Assembly: GCF_016428595.1 (NCBI RefSeq)
Contig: NZ_JAELVQ010000008.1
Span: forward strand, 108,088 to 172,087
DNA from: Snuella sedimenti
GTDB lineage: Bacteria > Bacteroidota > Bacteroidia > Flavobacteriales > Flavobacteriaceae
Direction of reading: 5' to 3'
Length of the DNA stretch: 64,000 bases
Part shown: piece by piece, positions 36,708 through 45,930 of the stretch
Position numbering within the stretch: the first letter of the stretch is position 1
Layout: every line of letters begins with the position of its first letter
The notes under the pieces: model-generated
Told to the model about the DNA's origin: nothing
Database searches by the model: none
What the model saw: only the letters and a program-made list of their open reading frames with translations
Made by a program: the position numbers and the translations under genes

Positions 36708-37466
36708 TTATCGTATAAAAACCAATTCGGTGTCTGTAGACATGGGTTCACTAAAATTATAGCCTTCGTAATTAAAGCCTTTTAAATCGTCAATGGTCTG
36801 GGCATTGGTATCAATTACATAACGGGTCATATACCCCCGCGCTAATTTAGCAAAGGTCATAATGGTTTTATACTCACCATTCTTAAAATCCTTAAAGTTG
36901 GCAGTTATAACCGGTACTTTTAAGGCTTTCTTATCGATGGCTTTAAAATACTCGTTACTAGCAAGATTTAAAAACAGCTCATCATCCTCTAGTTCTTCAT
37001 TTAAAGCTTTTGTAATGGTTGTTCTCCAAAACTCGTATAGGTTTTTATTTTTACCTACTGGGAATTTGGTTCCCATTTCCAGACGGTACGGCTGGATGAG
37101 ATCGGTTGGCTTTAGTAAACCATATAACCCCGAAATAATCCGTACGGTATTTTGCATAATTTCTATCTTCTCTTGCGGAATGGTATAAACATCCAATCCC
37201 CTATACACATCACCACTAAAAGCATAAACAGCTTGCCTTGCGTTGTCTGTGGTAAATGGTAAATGCCAGTCTTGGTTACGCTGATAATTTAACTGCCCCA
37301 AAGCATCAGAAATATGCATGAGCTTCGATAAACTCTTAGCCGATTTCTTTTTTAGCAGTTTATTTAAACGCTCGGCCTGGGCCAAAAAACAAGCTTCGGT
37401 GGTTAAAGCTATCGGTATTTTACTTTCAAGGTCAAGTGATTTTGCTGGAGACAGTACTAATTTCAC
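36708..37466 (-). CDS. yaaA: Peroxide stress protein YaaA
   Basis: 252 residues, DUF328/YaaA family: LVLSPAKSLDLES at the N-terminus, AVYAFSGDVYRGLD, RIISGLYGLLKPTDLIQPYR, FWRTTITKAL, NLASNEYFKAI and MTFAKLARGYMTRY. E. coli YaaA lowers intracellular iron and protects DNA during peroxide stress. The length and conserved blocks are normal. Confidence 0.94.
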   Translation of the reverse strand: MKLVLSPAKSLDLESKIPIALTTEACFLAQAERLNKLLKKKSAKSLSKLMHISDALGQLNYQRNQDWHLPFTTDNARQAVYAFSGDVYRGLDVYTIPQEKIEIMQNTVRIISGLYGLLKPTDLIQPYRLEMGTKFPVGKNKNLYEFWRTTITKALNEELEDDELFLNLASNEYFKAIDKKALKVPVITANFKDFKNGEYKTIMTFAKLARGYMTRYVIDTNAQTIDDLKGFNYEGYNFSEPMSTDTELVFIR

Positions 37467-37564
37467 ACGTTTAATTTTAGTTGATAATATATCGATTTCA
37501 AATCTGAGAGCAAATGCAACTGTTCACTCTCACATTATTCCATTTAGATTAAAAAAAAACTAAA

Positions 37565-38218
37565 TTACGATATTTCTTTTATTTCACCGTTTATAAAACT
37601 AAAGTTATAATCGCCTTTTATAATAAATTCCGATGTGAACGCTTCTTCCCGTGTTGGAAACCATTTTTTAGCTGTTTTGTTAATTAAAATGAATAAGCCC
37701 ATATCATTTCCCACTGCGCAAAAACGTTGAAAATTACCGTCAAAAACAGGAATGGCTTTAATGGCATTGATCTGATTATAGATTGCTTCGATATTTGTTG
37801 TCGCAATACCAATTTCACTAATAGATAAAACAGATGCCGACGAGAAATTAACCCGACTATTAAGCCCTAAGTCTTTCCTAGCGATAAACTCCATGATATT
37901 CTTATCGGCATCATAAAAATAGATAGCTTTTGCATTCCAGTTCTTAAAGTCTATAATCAAGTTATCACCATCAGGTAAGATCTCAACGCGTCTTTGCAAC
38001 CATTGTAACGCACCTTCAATTTTATTTGATGGAATATTGAAAGCCAAATGCGAAGGCTTTACAGCTTCTTTGTATTGGAACGACAATACACTATCCCCAG
38101 AATTGAAAGCTATTTTGTCCGCAGAATCAAAGACCAATTCGAAATCTAAAATATGCCGGTAAAATTCTTTTTGTCTTAGAATATTATTAGTAAAAAGTGT
38201 GATTTCTTTTATTAACAT
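37565..38218 (-). CDS. VOC/glyoxalase-fold protein
   Basis: 217 residues with two vicinal-oxygen-chelate modules: the first IKEITLFTNNILRQKEFYRH...LVFDSADKIAFNSGDS...FYDADKNIMEFIAR, the second beginning LSISEIGIATTNIEAIYNQI. The DADKNIMEFI segment holds the usual last metal-ligand Glu. The substrate is unknown. It is probably a cytoplasmic single-gene unit. Confidence 0.8.
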   Translation of the reverse strand: MLIKEITLFTNNILRQKEFYRHILDFELVFDSADKIAFNSGDSVLSFQYKEAVKPSHLAFNIPSNKIEGALQWLQRRVEILPDGDNLIIDFKNWNAKAIYFYDADKNIMEFIARKDLGLNSRVNFSSASVLSISEIGIATTNIEAIYNQINAIKAIPVFDGNFQRFCAVGNDMGLFILINKTAKKWFPTREEAFTSEFIIKGDYNFSFINGEIKEIS

Positions 38219-38254
38219 ACTCCAAATATAGTTTAGATTACATAAACCGCTAAA

Positions 38255-38366
38255 CTAGGGCCTTTTAACACTAATCCCAAAAGTGGCTTTTCCGCCCTTT
38301 TTCCGCATTTCTTCGTCTATTTTTGACAACGTAGCTCGCTATGTTTTAAAAAAATAACAATCGAAT
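38255..38366. repeat. Truncated long-hairpin repeat, copy B
   Basis: An inverted near-identical copy of the right half of element A: it starts CTAGGGCCTTTTAACACTAA, runs through TTCCGCATTTCTTCG, passes the core CGTAGCTCGCTATG, and loses similarity after about 38366, so the second terminal repeat is missing. Confidence 0.75.
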
Positions 38367-38383
38367 GCAGATTAATAACTCTT

Positions 38384-38426
38384 CACCAATTACCAATAAC
38401 CAACAACCAATAACCAACAACCAATT
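38384..38426. repeat. Short CCAAYAA heptamer array, copy 2
   Basis: Alternating CCAATAA and CCAACAA heptamers, without the leader found in the other two arrays. It lies next to truncated element B, at the 3' end of the RluD-type gene. Confidence 0.65.
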
Positions 38427-38430
38427 AAGT

Positions 38431-39468
38431 CTACTCCATTTCCTGATGCTTTGCATAGCCCCGCCATTTCTCAATACATTGCTGCATATCCTCAGGAATA
38501 GGCGTATCGAATTGCATAAACTTTCCTGTTGTTGGATGTACAAAGCCCAATGTTTTGGCATGTAAAGCCTGTCGGGGTAATATTTTAAAACAATTGTCCA
38601 CAAACTGCTTGTATTTGGTGAAAGTAGTTCCTTTTAAAATCTTTTCACCACCATAGCGTTCGTCATTAAACAAGGTATGTCCTATGTGCTTCATATGTAC
38701 CCGTATTTGGTGGGTACGTCCTGTTTCCAACTTACAAGACACCAAGGTAACGTAACCTAAGCGTTCCAATACTTTATAGTGTGTCACGGCTGGCTTACCC
38801 TTATCGGATTCATCGTCTAAAAACACTGTATTCTGAAGGCGGTTTTTAGGGTGACGTCCAATATTACCTTCAACCGTTCCTTCATCCTCTTCCATGTTGC
38901 CCCAAACAATAGCCACATACTCCCGTTCACTTGTTTTCTCTGCAAATTGCAAGGACAATTGCGTCATCGCTTGTTCTGTTTTCGCAATTACCAAAAGGCC
39001 ACTAGTATCCTTATCAATTCGGTGTACCAGTCCGGGACGTTCGCTGGAGTTATTAGGCAAATTATCAAACCTGTAAATAAGCGCGTTAATAAGTGTTCCT
39101 GAATAATTACCATGACCGGGATGTACAACCATACCTGCTGGTTTGTTAACAACAAGTAAGTCATCGTCTTCATAAACCACATCAATATCTATGTTCTCTC
39201 CCACCAACAAATTCTCGTATGGCGGATGGGTAAATAACACACGAATAGAATCAAAAGGTTTTACTTTATAACTTGATTTTACGGGAACATCATTTACAAA
39301 AATGCTACCGTTCTTTGCCGCAGCCTGAATTTTATTTCTTGTAGCGTTCTCGACAAAATTCATTAAGTACTTATCTATACGCAAAGGGGCTTGTCCTTTA
39401 TCTACAGTAAATGCATGGTGCTCGTATAGGTTATCTTCATCAGGCAATTGTGGCGTATTATCTTCCAT
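38431..39468 (-). CDS. RluA-family 23S rRNA pseudouridine synthase (RluD type)
   Basis: 345 residues. The N-terminal S4 RNA-binding domain (RIDKYLMNFVENATRNKIQ) is followed by the catalytic domain with HRIDKDTSGLLVIAKT (catalytic Asp), LVNKPAGMVVHPGHGN and GRTHQIRVHMKHIGH. RluD modifies helix 69 of 23S rRNA. The paralogue RluC cannot be excluded by eye. It follows the PASTA-protein gene by 66 bp on the same strand. Confidence 0.92.
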   Translation of the reverse strand: MEDNTPQLPDEDNLYEHHAFTVDKGQAPLRIDKYLMNFVENATRNKIQAAAKNGSIFVNDVPVKSSYKVKPFDSIRVLFTHPPYENLLVGENIDIDVVYEDDDLLVVNKPAGMVVHPGHGNYSGTLINALIYRFDNLPNNSSERPGLVHRIDKDTSGLLVIAKTEQAMTQLSLQFAEKTSEREYVAIVWGNMEEDEGTVEGNIGRHPKNRLQNTVFLDDESDKGKPAVTHYKVLERLGYVTLVSCKLETGRTHQIRVHMKHIGHTLFNDERYGGEKILKGTTFTKYKQFVDNCFKILPRQALHAKTLGFVHPTTGKFMQFDTPIPEDMQQCIEKWRGYAKHQEME

Positions 39469-39534
39469 GTTAAGCTAAATTGTAAAAACGTGTTTGTGCG
39501 ACCCGCTTTAAGAATGTAATCGTTTCTATAAAAA

Positions 39535-40089
39535 TTAAGGCCTAACGCCATTACCAAGTACCAAATCGATTACCGATGTTTTTGGTAACAGATCACCTTC
39601 CTGTATTAATCTGCCCTTGTGCTGCATCTTTAATACTATATCCTTTCCTATATTGTCCTCGTAACTTAGCTTCCCTACCTTAAAGCCCAAAGCCTCTAAC
39701 GTTGGTCTTGCTTGGCGCAAGGTACTTTCCAATAAATTCGGGACTTTCACTTTACGGTAACCAGAAGGGTTAAGCGTTATATAAATTTTTCGGTTTTCCT
39801 TAACTTTAGTACCGGCAATCGGTTCTTGCTCTATCACCGAAAACTTAGGGTAATCTGGATTATAATTTGCCGAATCCTGAATCTGCATTACCAATTTATT
39901 TGTCTTTAGCTCCAGTTCGGCAACCTCAATGGACTTACCGGTTAAATCGGGTACAGTTTCAAACTTACCATGGTTTGTCGATACGTTTAACCATTTTAAC
40001 ATAATGAAACACAACACGATCACAGCAACAACGGCCAATAAAATTTGTTTCAAGAACGTTTTGCTTACAATAAATTTAATAATGCTCAT
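39535..40089 (-). CDS. Membrane-anchored PASTA-domain protein
   Basis: 184 residues: one N-terminal membrane helix (QILLAVVAVIVLCFIML), then PASTA domains (VPDLTGKSIEVAELELKTNK; VPNLLESTLRQARPTLEALG; a partial third). PASTA domains usually bind peptidoglycan or muropeptides, but there is no kinase or transpeptidase part here. It is placed with the rluD-type gene, and the ddl gene is divergent. TATATTTG on the minus strand at 40110-40117 is its -7 box. Confidence 0.85.
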   Translation of the reverse strand: MSIIKFIVSKTFLKQILLAVVAVIVLCFIMLKWLNVSTNHGKFETVPDLTGKSIEVAELELKTNKLVMQIQDSANYNPDYPKFSVIEQEPIAGTKVKENRKIYITLNPSGYRKVKVPNLLESTLRQARPTLEALGFKVGKLSYEDNIGKDIVLKMQHKGRLIQEGDLLPKTSVIDLVLGNGVRP

Positions 40090-40109
40090 CTATAGAATTT
40101 TCAATTAGG

Positions 40110-40117
40110 CAAATATA
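40110..40117 (-). promoter_or_regulatory. TATATTTG -7 box of the PASTA-protein gene
   Basis: An exact TAnnTTTG match on the minus strand, 20 nt before the start codon. No clear -33 TTG was seen. Confidence 0.5.
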
Positions 40118-40311
40118 TAAAAACAGAACTGCTTTTTCTTTTGCCATTTATATGATATTTTAGCTTAACTAATATTAGATACGTTTTATTGTAAACTTTA
40201 GACTAATTTGGAATTAATTATTAGGTATTAATGGGAGAGCGTAGTGGTTGAACACGTTCTTAATTTTATAATTGAAGTGGTTTAATCAAGTGATTATTAA
40301 AATTTAAGCCT

Positions 40312-41319
40312 GTGAAAAAAAATATTGCCATCATCATGGGAGGCTATTCGAGCGAATATGAAATCTCCCTTAAAAGCGGAAACGTTGTTTATGAAACATT
40401 AGACAGGTCTAGGTACAAAGCCTATCGTATTCATATTTTTAAGGACAAGTGGGTATACGTAGATGCTAACAACAAGGAATACCCTGTTAATAAAGATGAT
40501 TTTTCGGTACAACTAGATAACGAAAAAATAACGTTCCACTGTGTATTCAACGCCATACACGGTTCACCTGGGGAGGATGGCTTTATGCAAGGCTATTTTG
40601 AACTGCTCAACATACCCCATACCAGTTGTGGCATGTACCAAGCCTGTTTAACCTTTAACAAACGGGACTGCCTAAGCGTGTTAAAACCTTATGGCATTAA
40701 AACGGCTACATCGTTCTATATTAACCTTGGTGACACAATTGATGAAGAAGCTATTGTAAACAAAGTAGGCCTCCCTTGCTTTGTAAAAGCTAACAAAGCC
40801 GGAAGCAGTTTTGGTATAACTAAAGTCTACAAAAAAGAAGAACTAAAAGCAGCAGTCGACACGGCTTTTAAGGAAGACAATGAAATTATTATCGAATCGT
40901 TTTTAGATGGCACCGAAGTATCGGTTGGCGTTATAACCTACAAAGGCGAAACCAAAGTATTACCCATTACCGAAATTGTAAGTGACAACGATTTTTTTGA
41001 CTACAAAGCGAAATACTTGGGCCAATCAAAAGAGATTACCCCTGCCCGACTTTCTAAAATGCAGGAAGAAAAAGTTACTTTGTTGGCTAAAAAAATATAT
41101 GAAATCCTAAAGATGAAAGGCTTTTCCAGAAGCGAATTCATCTTTAAGGACGGTGAGCCCCACTTACTTGAAATCAATACCGTTCCAGGTTTAACTAAAG
41201 AAAGCATTTTACCCCAGCAGGCAGCCGTTGCAGGCATTACACTAAACGAGCTGTTTAACAATGCAATTGAAGAGGCTTTACTCGATAATCGAAATTTGAA
41301 TGCGCCGAAGCTTGCCTAG
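40312..41319 (+). CDS. ddl: D-alanine--D-alanine ligase
   Basis: 335 residues with a GTG start (the conserved N-terminus KKNIAIIMGGYSSEYEISLK begins at once, so no later start fits). An ATP-grasp enzyme: FNAIHGSPGEDGFMQGYFEL, PCFVKANKAGSSFGITKV, EIIIESFLDGTEVSVGV, and FSRSEFIF...EINTVPGLTKESILPQQ with the terminal metal and substrate residues. It makes the D-Ala-D-Ala dipeptide for peptidoglycan. Confidence 0.96.
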   Translation: MKKNIAIIMGGYSSEYEISLKSGNVVYETLDRSRYKAYRIHIFKDKWVYVDANNKEYPVNKDDFSVQLDNEKITFHCVFNAIHGSPGEDGFMQGYFELLNIPHTSCGMYQACLTFNKRDCLSVLKPYGIKTATSFYINLGDTIDEEAIVNKVGLPCFVKANKAGSSFGITKVYKKEELKAAVDTAFKEDNEIIIESFLDGTEVSVGVITYKGETKVLPITEIVSDNDFFDYKAKYLGQSKEITPARLSKMQEEKVTLLAKKIYEILKMKGFSRSEFIFKDGEPHLLEINTVPGLTKESILPQQAAVAGITLNELFNNAIEEALLDNRNLNAPKLA

Positions 41320-41471
41320 AAATCAAAAAATAATATCCTGTAAATGCCTTGTGTGCTTGTACCGAGGTAGTTTACCAATAAAAGTCGTAATTTTAAACAG
41401 TAATAACCGATAAAACAAGCCCCACATTGCCCTACCCTTTGGGGTTAACCTATTATAACGAATAAAACACT

Positions 41472-41927
41472 ATGAAGCGAGCCATCTTTCCAGGATCTTT
41501 TGACCCCTTAACCTTAGGGCACTACGATATTATTAAGCGTGGTGTTACCCTATTTGATGAAATTATTGTCGCCATAGGAGTGAACTCCGATAAGAAATAC
41601 ATGTTTACACTTCAAGAGCGCAAACGATTTATAAAAGAAGCTTTTAAGGACGAACCAAAAATAAAGGTAGCCACCTATCAAGGGCTAACGGTAGACTATT
41701 GCAAAGAGATAGGTGTTGATTTTATATTACGCGGACTAAGGAACCCGGCCGATTTTGAATTTGAAAAGGCCATTGCCCACACCAATCGAGATTTGGCACC
41801 TATAGAAACCGTATTTTTATTAACATCGGCAGACACCTCGTATATTGCCTCGTCTATTGTTCGTGATGTTATTAGAAATCATGGCGACTACACCAAGTTA
41901 GTCCCCAAAAGCGTGCGTATTAAATAA
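41472..41927 (+). CDS. coaD: Phosphopantetheine adenylyltransferase
   Basis: 151 residues. The penultimate step of coenzyme A synthesis. The nucleotidyltransferase signature PGSFDPLTLGHYDII and the C-terminal YIASSIVRDV block are intact, as is ILRGLRNPADFEFE. Its stop codon overlaps the start of the following VOC gene by one base. Confidence 0.97.
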   Translation: MKRAIFPGSFDPLTLGHYDIIKRGVTLFDEIIVAIGVNSDKKYMFTLQERKRFIKEAFKDEPKIKVATYQGLTVDYCKEIGVDFILRGLRNPADFEFEKAIAHTNRDLAPIETVFLLTSADTSYIASSIVRDVIRNHGDYTKLVPKSVRIK

Positions 41928-42337
41928 TGACACCTTTTAATATTAATTTTCTGGATCACGTGGCTATTCGTGTTAAAGACATGGACAAGTCGGTGGCATG
42001 GTACTCCGAGGTGCTGGGTTTAAAAAAATACCAGCTGGAAGTGTGGGGCGACTATCCGGTATTTATGCTGGCTAACAAATCGGGGCTTGCCATTTTCCCA
42101 GCTAACCTGGATCACGAACCGCTTAATCCTTTATCCAGAAACGTAAAGATCGATCATTTTGCTTTTAACGTATCGCAAACCGACTTTAAAAAAGCACAGG
42201 AACATTTTAAAACTATAGGTGAGGACTTTACATTCCAAGACCACCATTACTTTCATTCCATCTACCTAAAGGATCCCGACAACCATACCGTAGAGCTCAC
42301 AACCCTCCTGGTAGATGAGGATACGTTTTATAAGTAA
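41927..42337 (+). CDS. VOC/glyoxalase family protein
   Basis: 136 residues, a single glyoxalase-like domain: FLDHVAIRVKDMDKSVAWYS (metal His), KIDHFAFNVSQTD, and LKDPDNHTVELTT (metal Glu). It is probably a metal-dependent lyase or dioxygenase with unknown substrate. It is translationally coupled to coaD. Confidence 0.88.
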   Translation: MTPFNINFLDHVAIRVKDMDKSVAWYSEVLGLKKYQLEVWGDYPVFMLANKSGLAIFPANLDHEPLNPLSRNVKIDHFAFNVSQTDFKKAQEHFKTIGEDFTFQDHHYFHSIYLKDPDNHTVELTTLLVDEDTFYK

Positions 42338-42830
42338 TACTCCTTACAAATATCCCATTTAAAAGGTTACTTTACTTACTTCTCTGGAATTACTACACTT
42401 AGACAGGACATAAAGTTGAGAGAAAATGTTTTCTAGTTGTTAACTTAGCAATTATGAGAAGTAAACCCAACATTACATTTATTCCCCATATATTGGCAGA
42501 TAAAGAAGACCAAAATACCTATAAAAACCTACAGAATTATAATTCATTAGGTCTGTTTAAAATAAAATCTTAATATTAATTTAACCTGTAAATTTATTTT
42601 AGAACGGGTTAAACCACTTTTTAAAAAGCTACTCCTTCACCTTTACTTCATATATACTTCACCTTTACTCCATAGTATAGTTACTTTTAGGACGGGTCAA
42701 AAAGGCATTTAATCAATAGTTATAGCGTGGTTATAGCGCGATTATAGCATAAATACCCCACTTTAAAGAAAAACATGGAGGATAAACCACGCCCCTGGCA
42801 CCAACAACAGTGCTTAAACACAATGCTTTA
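42338..42830. other. Intergenic region with short direct repeats and a possible 39-codon ORF
   Basis: 493 bp without a recognisable gene. It contains a small plus-strand frame (42454-42573, MRSKPNITFIPHILADKEDQ onward) with no known family, TTCACCTTTACT repeated twice near 42628-42656, GTTATAGCG-like triplets near 42718-42750 and GGACGGGT/GAACGGGT repeats. It could be the remnant of a decayed gene or mobile element. Confidence 0.3.
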
Positions 42831-42860
42831 TAACAAAAACATATACAATAGTTTTTGTTA
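42831..42860 (-). terminator. Terminator of the sulP gene
   Basis: TAACAAAAAC (42831-42840) and GTTTTTGTTA (42851-42860) form a 10-bp stem directly after the sulP stop codon. Confidence 0.6.
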
Positions 42861-42861
42861 G

Positions 42862-44478
42862 TTACAACAACTTATAAGTAGAAAGCGGCTTTGGAAAGGC
42901 TTCTGGATTTTCGGCCAAATGGTATCGGGGATCGTCTACTGCCTCAACAACCACCTCCCTAAATTTAGGACTGGCCTTGTACAATAACACTTTACAATCT
43001 TCGCTTAAATGCTTTAATTTAATGGATTTCCCTTCGGCTTCATACTTGTTCACCAAATTAAAAATAGCTTCCAAGGCAGAATGATCGCTTACACGAGACT
43101 CTACAAAATCGATCTCCACATGATCGGGGTCGTTCTTAACATCAAACTTTTCGTTAAAGGCCAATATCGATCCAAAAAACAAAGGCCCCCAAATTTCATA
43201 TACTTTAGTACCATCCTCGCGCATGCGCTTTCTGGCACGAATGCGTTTTGCATTTTCCCAAGAAAACACCAAAGCACTAATAATAACACCTGCTATTACA
43301 GCAATGGCCAGATCGAAAATAACGGTTAACACCGATACCGCTACCAAAACAACTACATCGCTTAAAGGGATTTTATTAAGGATCCTAAAACTACTCCAGG
43401 CAAAAGTCCCTATAACAACCATAAACATAACCCCTACCAAAGCGGCAATAGGAATTTGCTCGATATAGGAGGATGCAAATAAAATAAACACCAATAATAG
43501 CACGGCAGCAACAATACCCGACAAACGTGTACGTCCACCCGATTTGATATTAATAAGCGACTGTCCTATCATGGCGCAACCTCCCATACCACCAAAAAGA
43601 CCAGTAACGATATTGGCACCACCCTGGGCCATACACTCCCTGTTGGTATCACCTCGGGTTTCGGTAAGCTCATCTACCAAATTTAAGGTCATTAAGGATT
43701 CTATCAAACCAATAGCTGCCAAAATTAAGGCATAAGGAAAAATAAACTTAAGGGTTTGTAAATTGAACGGTACTTTATTAAAAATATCAAATTGAAACTG
43801 GGGCAAGCCTCCTTTTAAGCCTTCACCACCAAGTTCCCTGATAAAACTACCTACGGTAGCTACTTCTAAGTCCCCAAAAATAACGATTGCCGATACCACC
43901 AAAATACCGATTAAAGCTTCGGGGAGTTTTTTGGTTATTTTAGGCAAGAAGAACATAATTCCCATGGTTAAGCCTACCAATGCAACCATGATCCAAAGCT
44001 GCGATCCTGTAAACCAGTTGCCTTCAACATCTTTAAACATCCCTAGCTGGGAAGTAAAGATCACAATTGCCAAACCGTTTACAAACCCCATCATTACGGG
44101 GTGGGGTATCAGTCGTACAAACTTACCAAGTTTAAGGATTCCGGCCAGCATTTGTATTGCCCCCATCAAAATAACAGTAGCAAACAAGTAATAAAGTCCG
44201 AGATTCTCATCTCCTGCTCCCATAGCGTTTCCTTCGGCCACCAAACTTACCATCACTACGGCTAAGGCACCGGTTGCGCCACTAATCATACCCGGTCTTC
44301 CTCCAAAGATAGAGGTTATTAAACCAATCATAAACGCAGCGTATAGCCCTACCAAAGGATCGACACCTGCAACAAATGCAAAGGCTACAGCCTCGGGCAC
44401 CAAAGCCAATGCTACGGTTATTCCACTTAAAATATCGTTTTTTGCATTCGCTGTGCGCTTTCTAAAAAAATCTGTCAT
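42862..44478 (-). CDS. SulP-family inorganic anion transporter
   Basis: 538 residues. About 12 membrane helices with the SulP signature (ILSGITVALALVPEAVAFAF at the start, GATGALAVVMVSL, GGMGGCAMIGQSLINIKSGG) and a short C-terminal STAS-like region (HVEIDFVESRVSDHSALEAI). The family exchanges or symports sulfate, bicarbonate or other oxyanions. The short intracellular tail and BicA-like N-terminus make a bicarbonate role possible; the substrate is unproven. Confidence 0.93.
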   Translation of the reverse strand: MTDFFRKRTANAKNDILSGITVALALVPEAVAFAFVAGVDPLVGLYAAFMIGLITSIFGGRPGMISGATGALAVVMVSLVAEGNAMGAGDENLGLYYLFATVILMGAIQMLAGILKLGKFVRLIPHPVMMGFVNGLAIVIFTSQLGMFKDVEGNWFTGSQLWIMVALVGLTMGIMFFLPKITKKLPEALIGILVVSAIVIFGDLEVATVGSFIRELGGEGLKGGLPQFQFDIFNKVPFNLQTLKFIFPYALILAAIGLIESLMTLNLVDELTETRGDTNRECMAQGGANIVTGLFGGMGGCAMIGQSLINIKSGGRTRLSGIVAAVLLLVFILFASSYIEQIPIAALVGVMFMVVIGTFAWSSFRILNKIPLSDVVVLVAVSVLTVIFDLAIAVIAGVIISALVFSWENAKRIRARKRMREDGTKVYEIWGPLFFGSILAFNEKFDVKNDPDHVEIDFVESRVSDHSALEAIFNLVNKYEAEGKSIKLKHLSEDCKVLLYKASPKFREVVVEAVDDPRYHLAENPEAFPKPLSTYKLL

Positions 44479-44497
44479 GCCCTTTATTTTGAAGCGG

Positions 44498-44527
44498 CAA
44501 ATTTAAGCTTAATATAAAGATTAACAA
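44498..44527 (-). promoter_or_regulatory. sulP promoter
   Basis: On the minus strand TTG (44527-44525), a 19-nt spacer and TAAATTTG (44505-44498). It fully matches the Bacteroidota consensus, about 20 nt before the start codon. Confidence 0.65.
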
Positions 44528-44654
44528 GCCATAATGCCCTTAATTTGGCAAACCCAACCACTAAAACGTTTGAGAAAGCAACCATATTAGAGCGATCCAA
44601 CGAGGCATCTCTAAGAAAAAATATTTGATATAGACTATCGCGTAAAGAAGAGTG

Positions 44655-45023
44655 TTAATGTTGACTGGCTAGCCAATCCATAGCCTCTGTTCTATCTTGG
44701 AACACCTTAATATTCCAATCATTGCCCTTATTTAAATTGATTATTGTTTCAACCATCATTAAGGCTCCGCTGGTTTTAACACAAACGGCTATGGCCTTAA
44801 TTTGTTTAATGTTGTGTATCATGCGTTGTGCCTCAAACTTAAAGCTATACGAATGCTCTTTGTTTACCAATACAAAACACGGATTGTCCATGTACGTTCT
44901 TATAAAATCATGGTATTCGTCCACCATGACCTCATTTACCTCAACGCCCTCATCTATAATAAGCTCTACCGTGTTATTATCAAGCATAGCAATAGAGCCA
45001 AATGACAGTTTATAACTTTTCAT
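44655..45023 (-). CDS. Hypothetical protein, possible STAS/SpoIIAA-like fold
   Basis: 122 residues with alternating strands and helices (SIAMLDNNTVELIIDEGVEV, NPCFVLVNKEHSYSF, IKAIAVCVKTSGALMMVETI, NIKVFQDRTEAMDWL). The last part resembles the SpoIIAA-like/STAS-type ends found in many flavobacterial small proteins. No function was recognised. It is monocistronic. Tentative. Confidence 0.65.
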   Translation of the reverse strand: MKSYKLSFGSIAMLDNNTVELIIDEGVEVNEVMVDEYHDFIRTYMDNPCFVLVNKEHSYSFKFEAQRMIHNIKQIKAIAVCVKTSGALMMVETIINLNKGNDWNIKVFQDRTEAMDWLASQH

Positions 45024-45218
45024 TTCTAACGATCTAAAATTATTAAGCGAGAGATATTTTTTTCACAAACAACATGGTGTTGTTTAAAGTATAGCAATTT
45101 GGTTGTAATTGTGAAACTACAAAATCAAAAGTAGTATTTTTTAATAAGTTTTGCATCAAAAACAACCAAAACCATAACCCACTAAAAACCTTATGCTTAC
45201 AAGTAAAAACACAAGATT

Positions 45219-45800
45219 TTATACTAATAATTTTATGTTAGCGTAAGAATTTTCAAGAGCCTTTTCTGTCTGCTTTCCATTTAACCAGGTAACTTTCGTT
45301 ATGCCTTCTTCTTCTTGTGCATACAGATCGCCTTTAAAACTGGTCTTCATTTCAAACCAATAGGTAATCTTTATTTTGTGACGCCCATTACGTTTAAAAA
45401 TATGATACGTTGTTTCTAGGGGTTTTGTAATTTCCAAACCACCTACCCCTGTTTCTTCTGTCACTTCCCGAATGGCCGTTTTTTCGATCGTTTCATTGCC
45501 TTCCACTTTCCCTTTTGGCAAATCCCACTTATCATTACGGTAAATAAACAAAATATCTCCAACATCATTATACACCTTTCCTCCTCCTGCAACTACATTG
45601 GGCAACTTTTTCAAGAATTTCTTAAGCAGTTTATCTTCATTCTTATGAATAAGTCTAACAGCCTCTAAACCCGTTGTATTGAGTTCCTTTATCACTTTCC
45701 CTATATTAACCGTATTGAGCAAATAGTTTTTAAAATTAGACTCTTTCTCAACCTTAGTAGTCAAAACTATGGGTTTATCTCCTACAAAAACTTTATACAT
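45219..45800 (-). CDS. NUDIX hydrolase
   Basis: 193 residues. The Nudix box is complete: G-x5-E-x7-REVTEETGV within residues of DLPKGKVEGNETIEK and AIREVTEETGVGG. The N-terminal 60 residues are a separate small domain (IVLTTKVEKESNFKNYLLNT) found in flavobacterial relatives. The substrate is probably a nucleoside diphosphate derivative. It is divergent from pyrE. Confidence 0.9.
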   Translation of the reverse strand: MYKVFVGDKPIVLTTKVEKESNFKNYLLNTVNIGKVIKELNTTGLEAVRLIHKNEDKLLKKFLKKLPNVVAGGGKVYNDVGDILFIYRNDKWDLPKGKVEGNETIEKTAIREVTEETGVGGLEITKPLETTYHIFKRNGRHKIKITYWFEMKTSFKGDLYAQEEEGITKVTWLNGKQTEKALENSYANIKLLV

Positions 45801-45917
45801 TCTTCGTACTTCAAAATTTATGCTATGGTAAAAATATCATTTTTCACTTCATTTTGACAACTCTTGAAAAAAATATTTTTATTGGTAGAAAGTTCAGCTC
45901 AAAAATTTATTTTTATG

Positions 45918-45925
45918 TAATTTTG
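45918..45925 (+). promoter_or_regulatory. pyrE -7 box TAATTTTG
   Basis: An exact TAnnTTTG ending 5 nt before the pyrE ATG (45931). With a start site about 4-7 nt downstream, the mRNA would be leaderless or nearly so. Confidence 0.55.
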
Positions 45926-45930
45926 CGCCT

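Noticed and set aside
40200..40311. tRNA-like or riboswitch-like leader before ddl
   Set aside because: Only a GAAC/GTTC mini-palindrome is visible; no cloverleaf or known riboswitch core was found.
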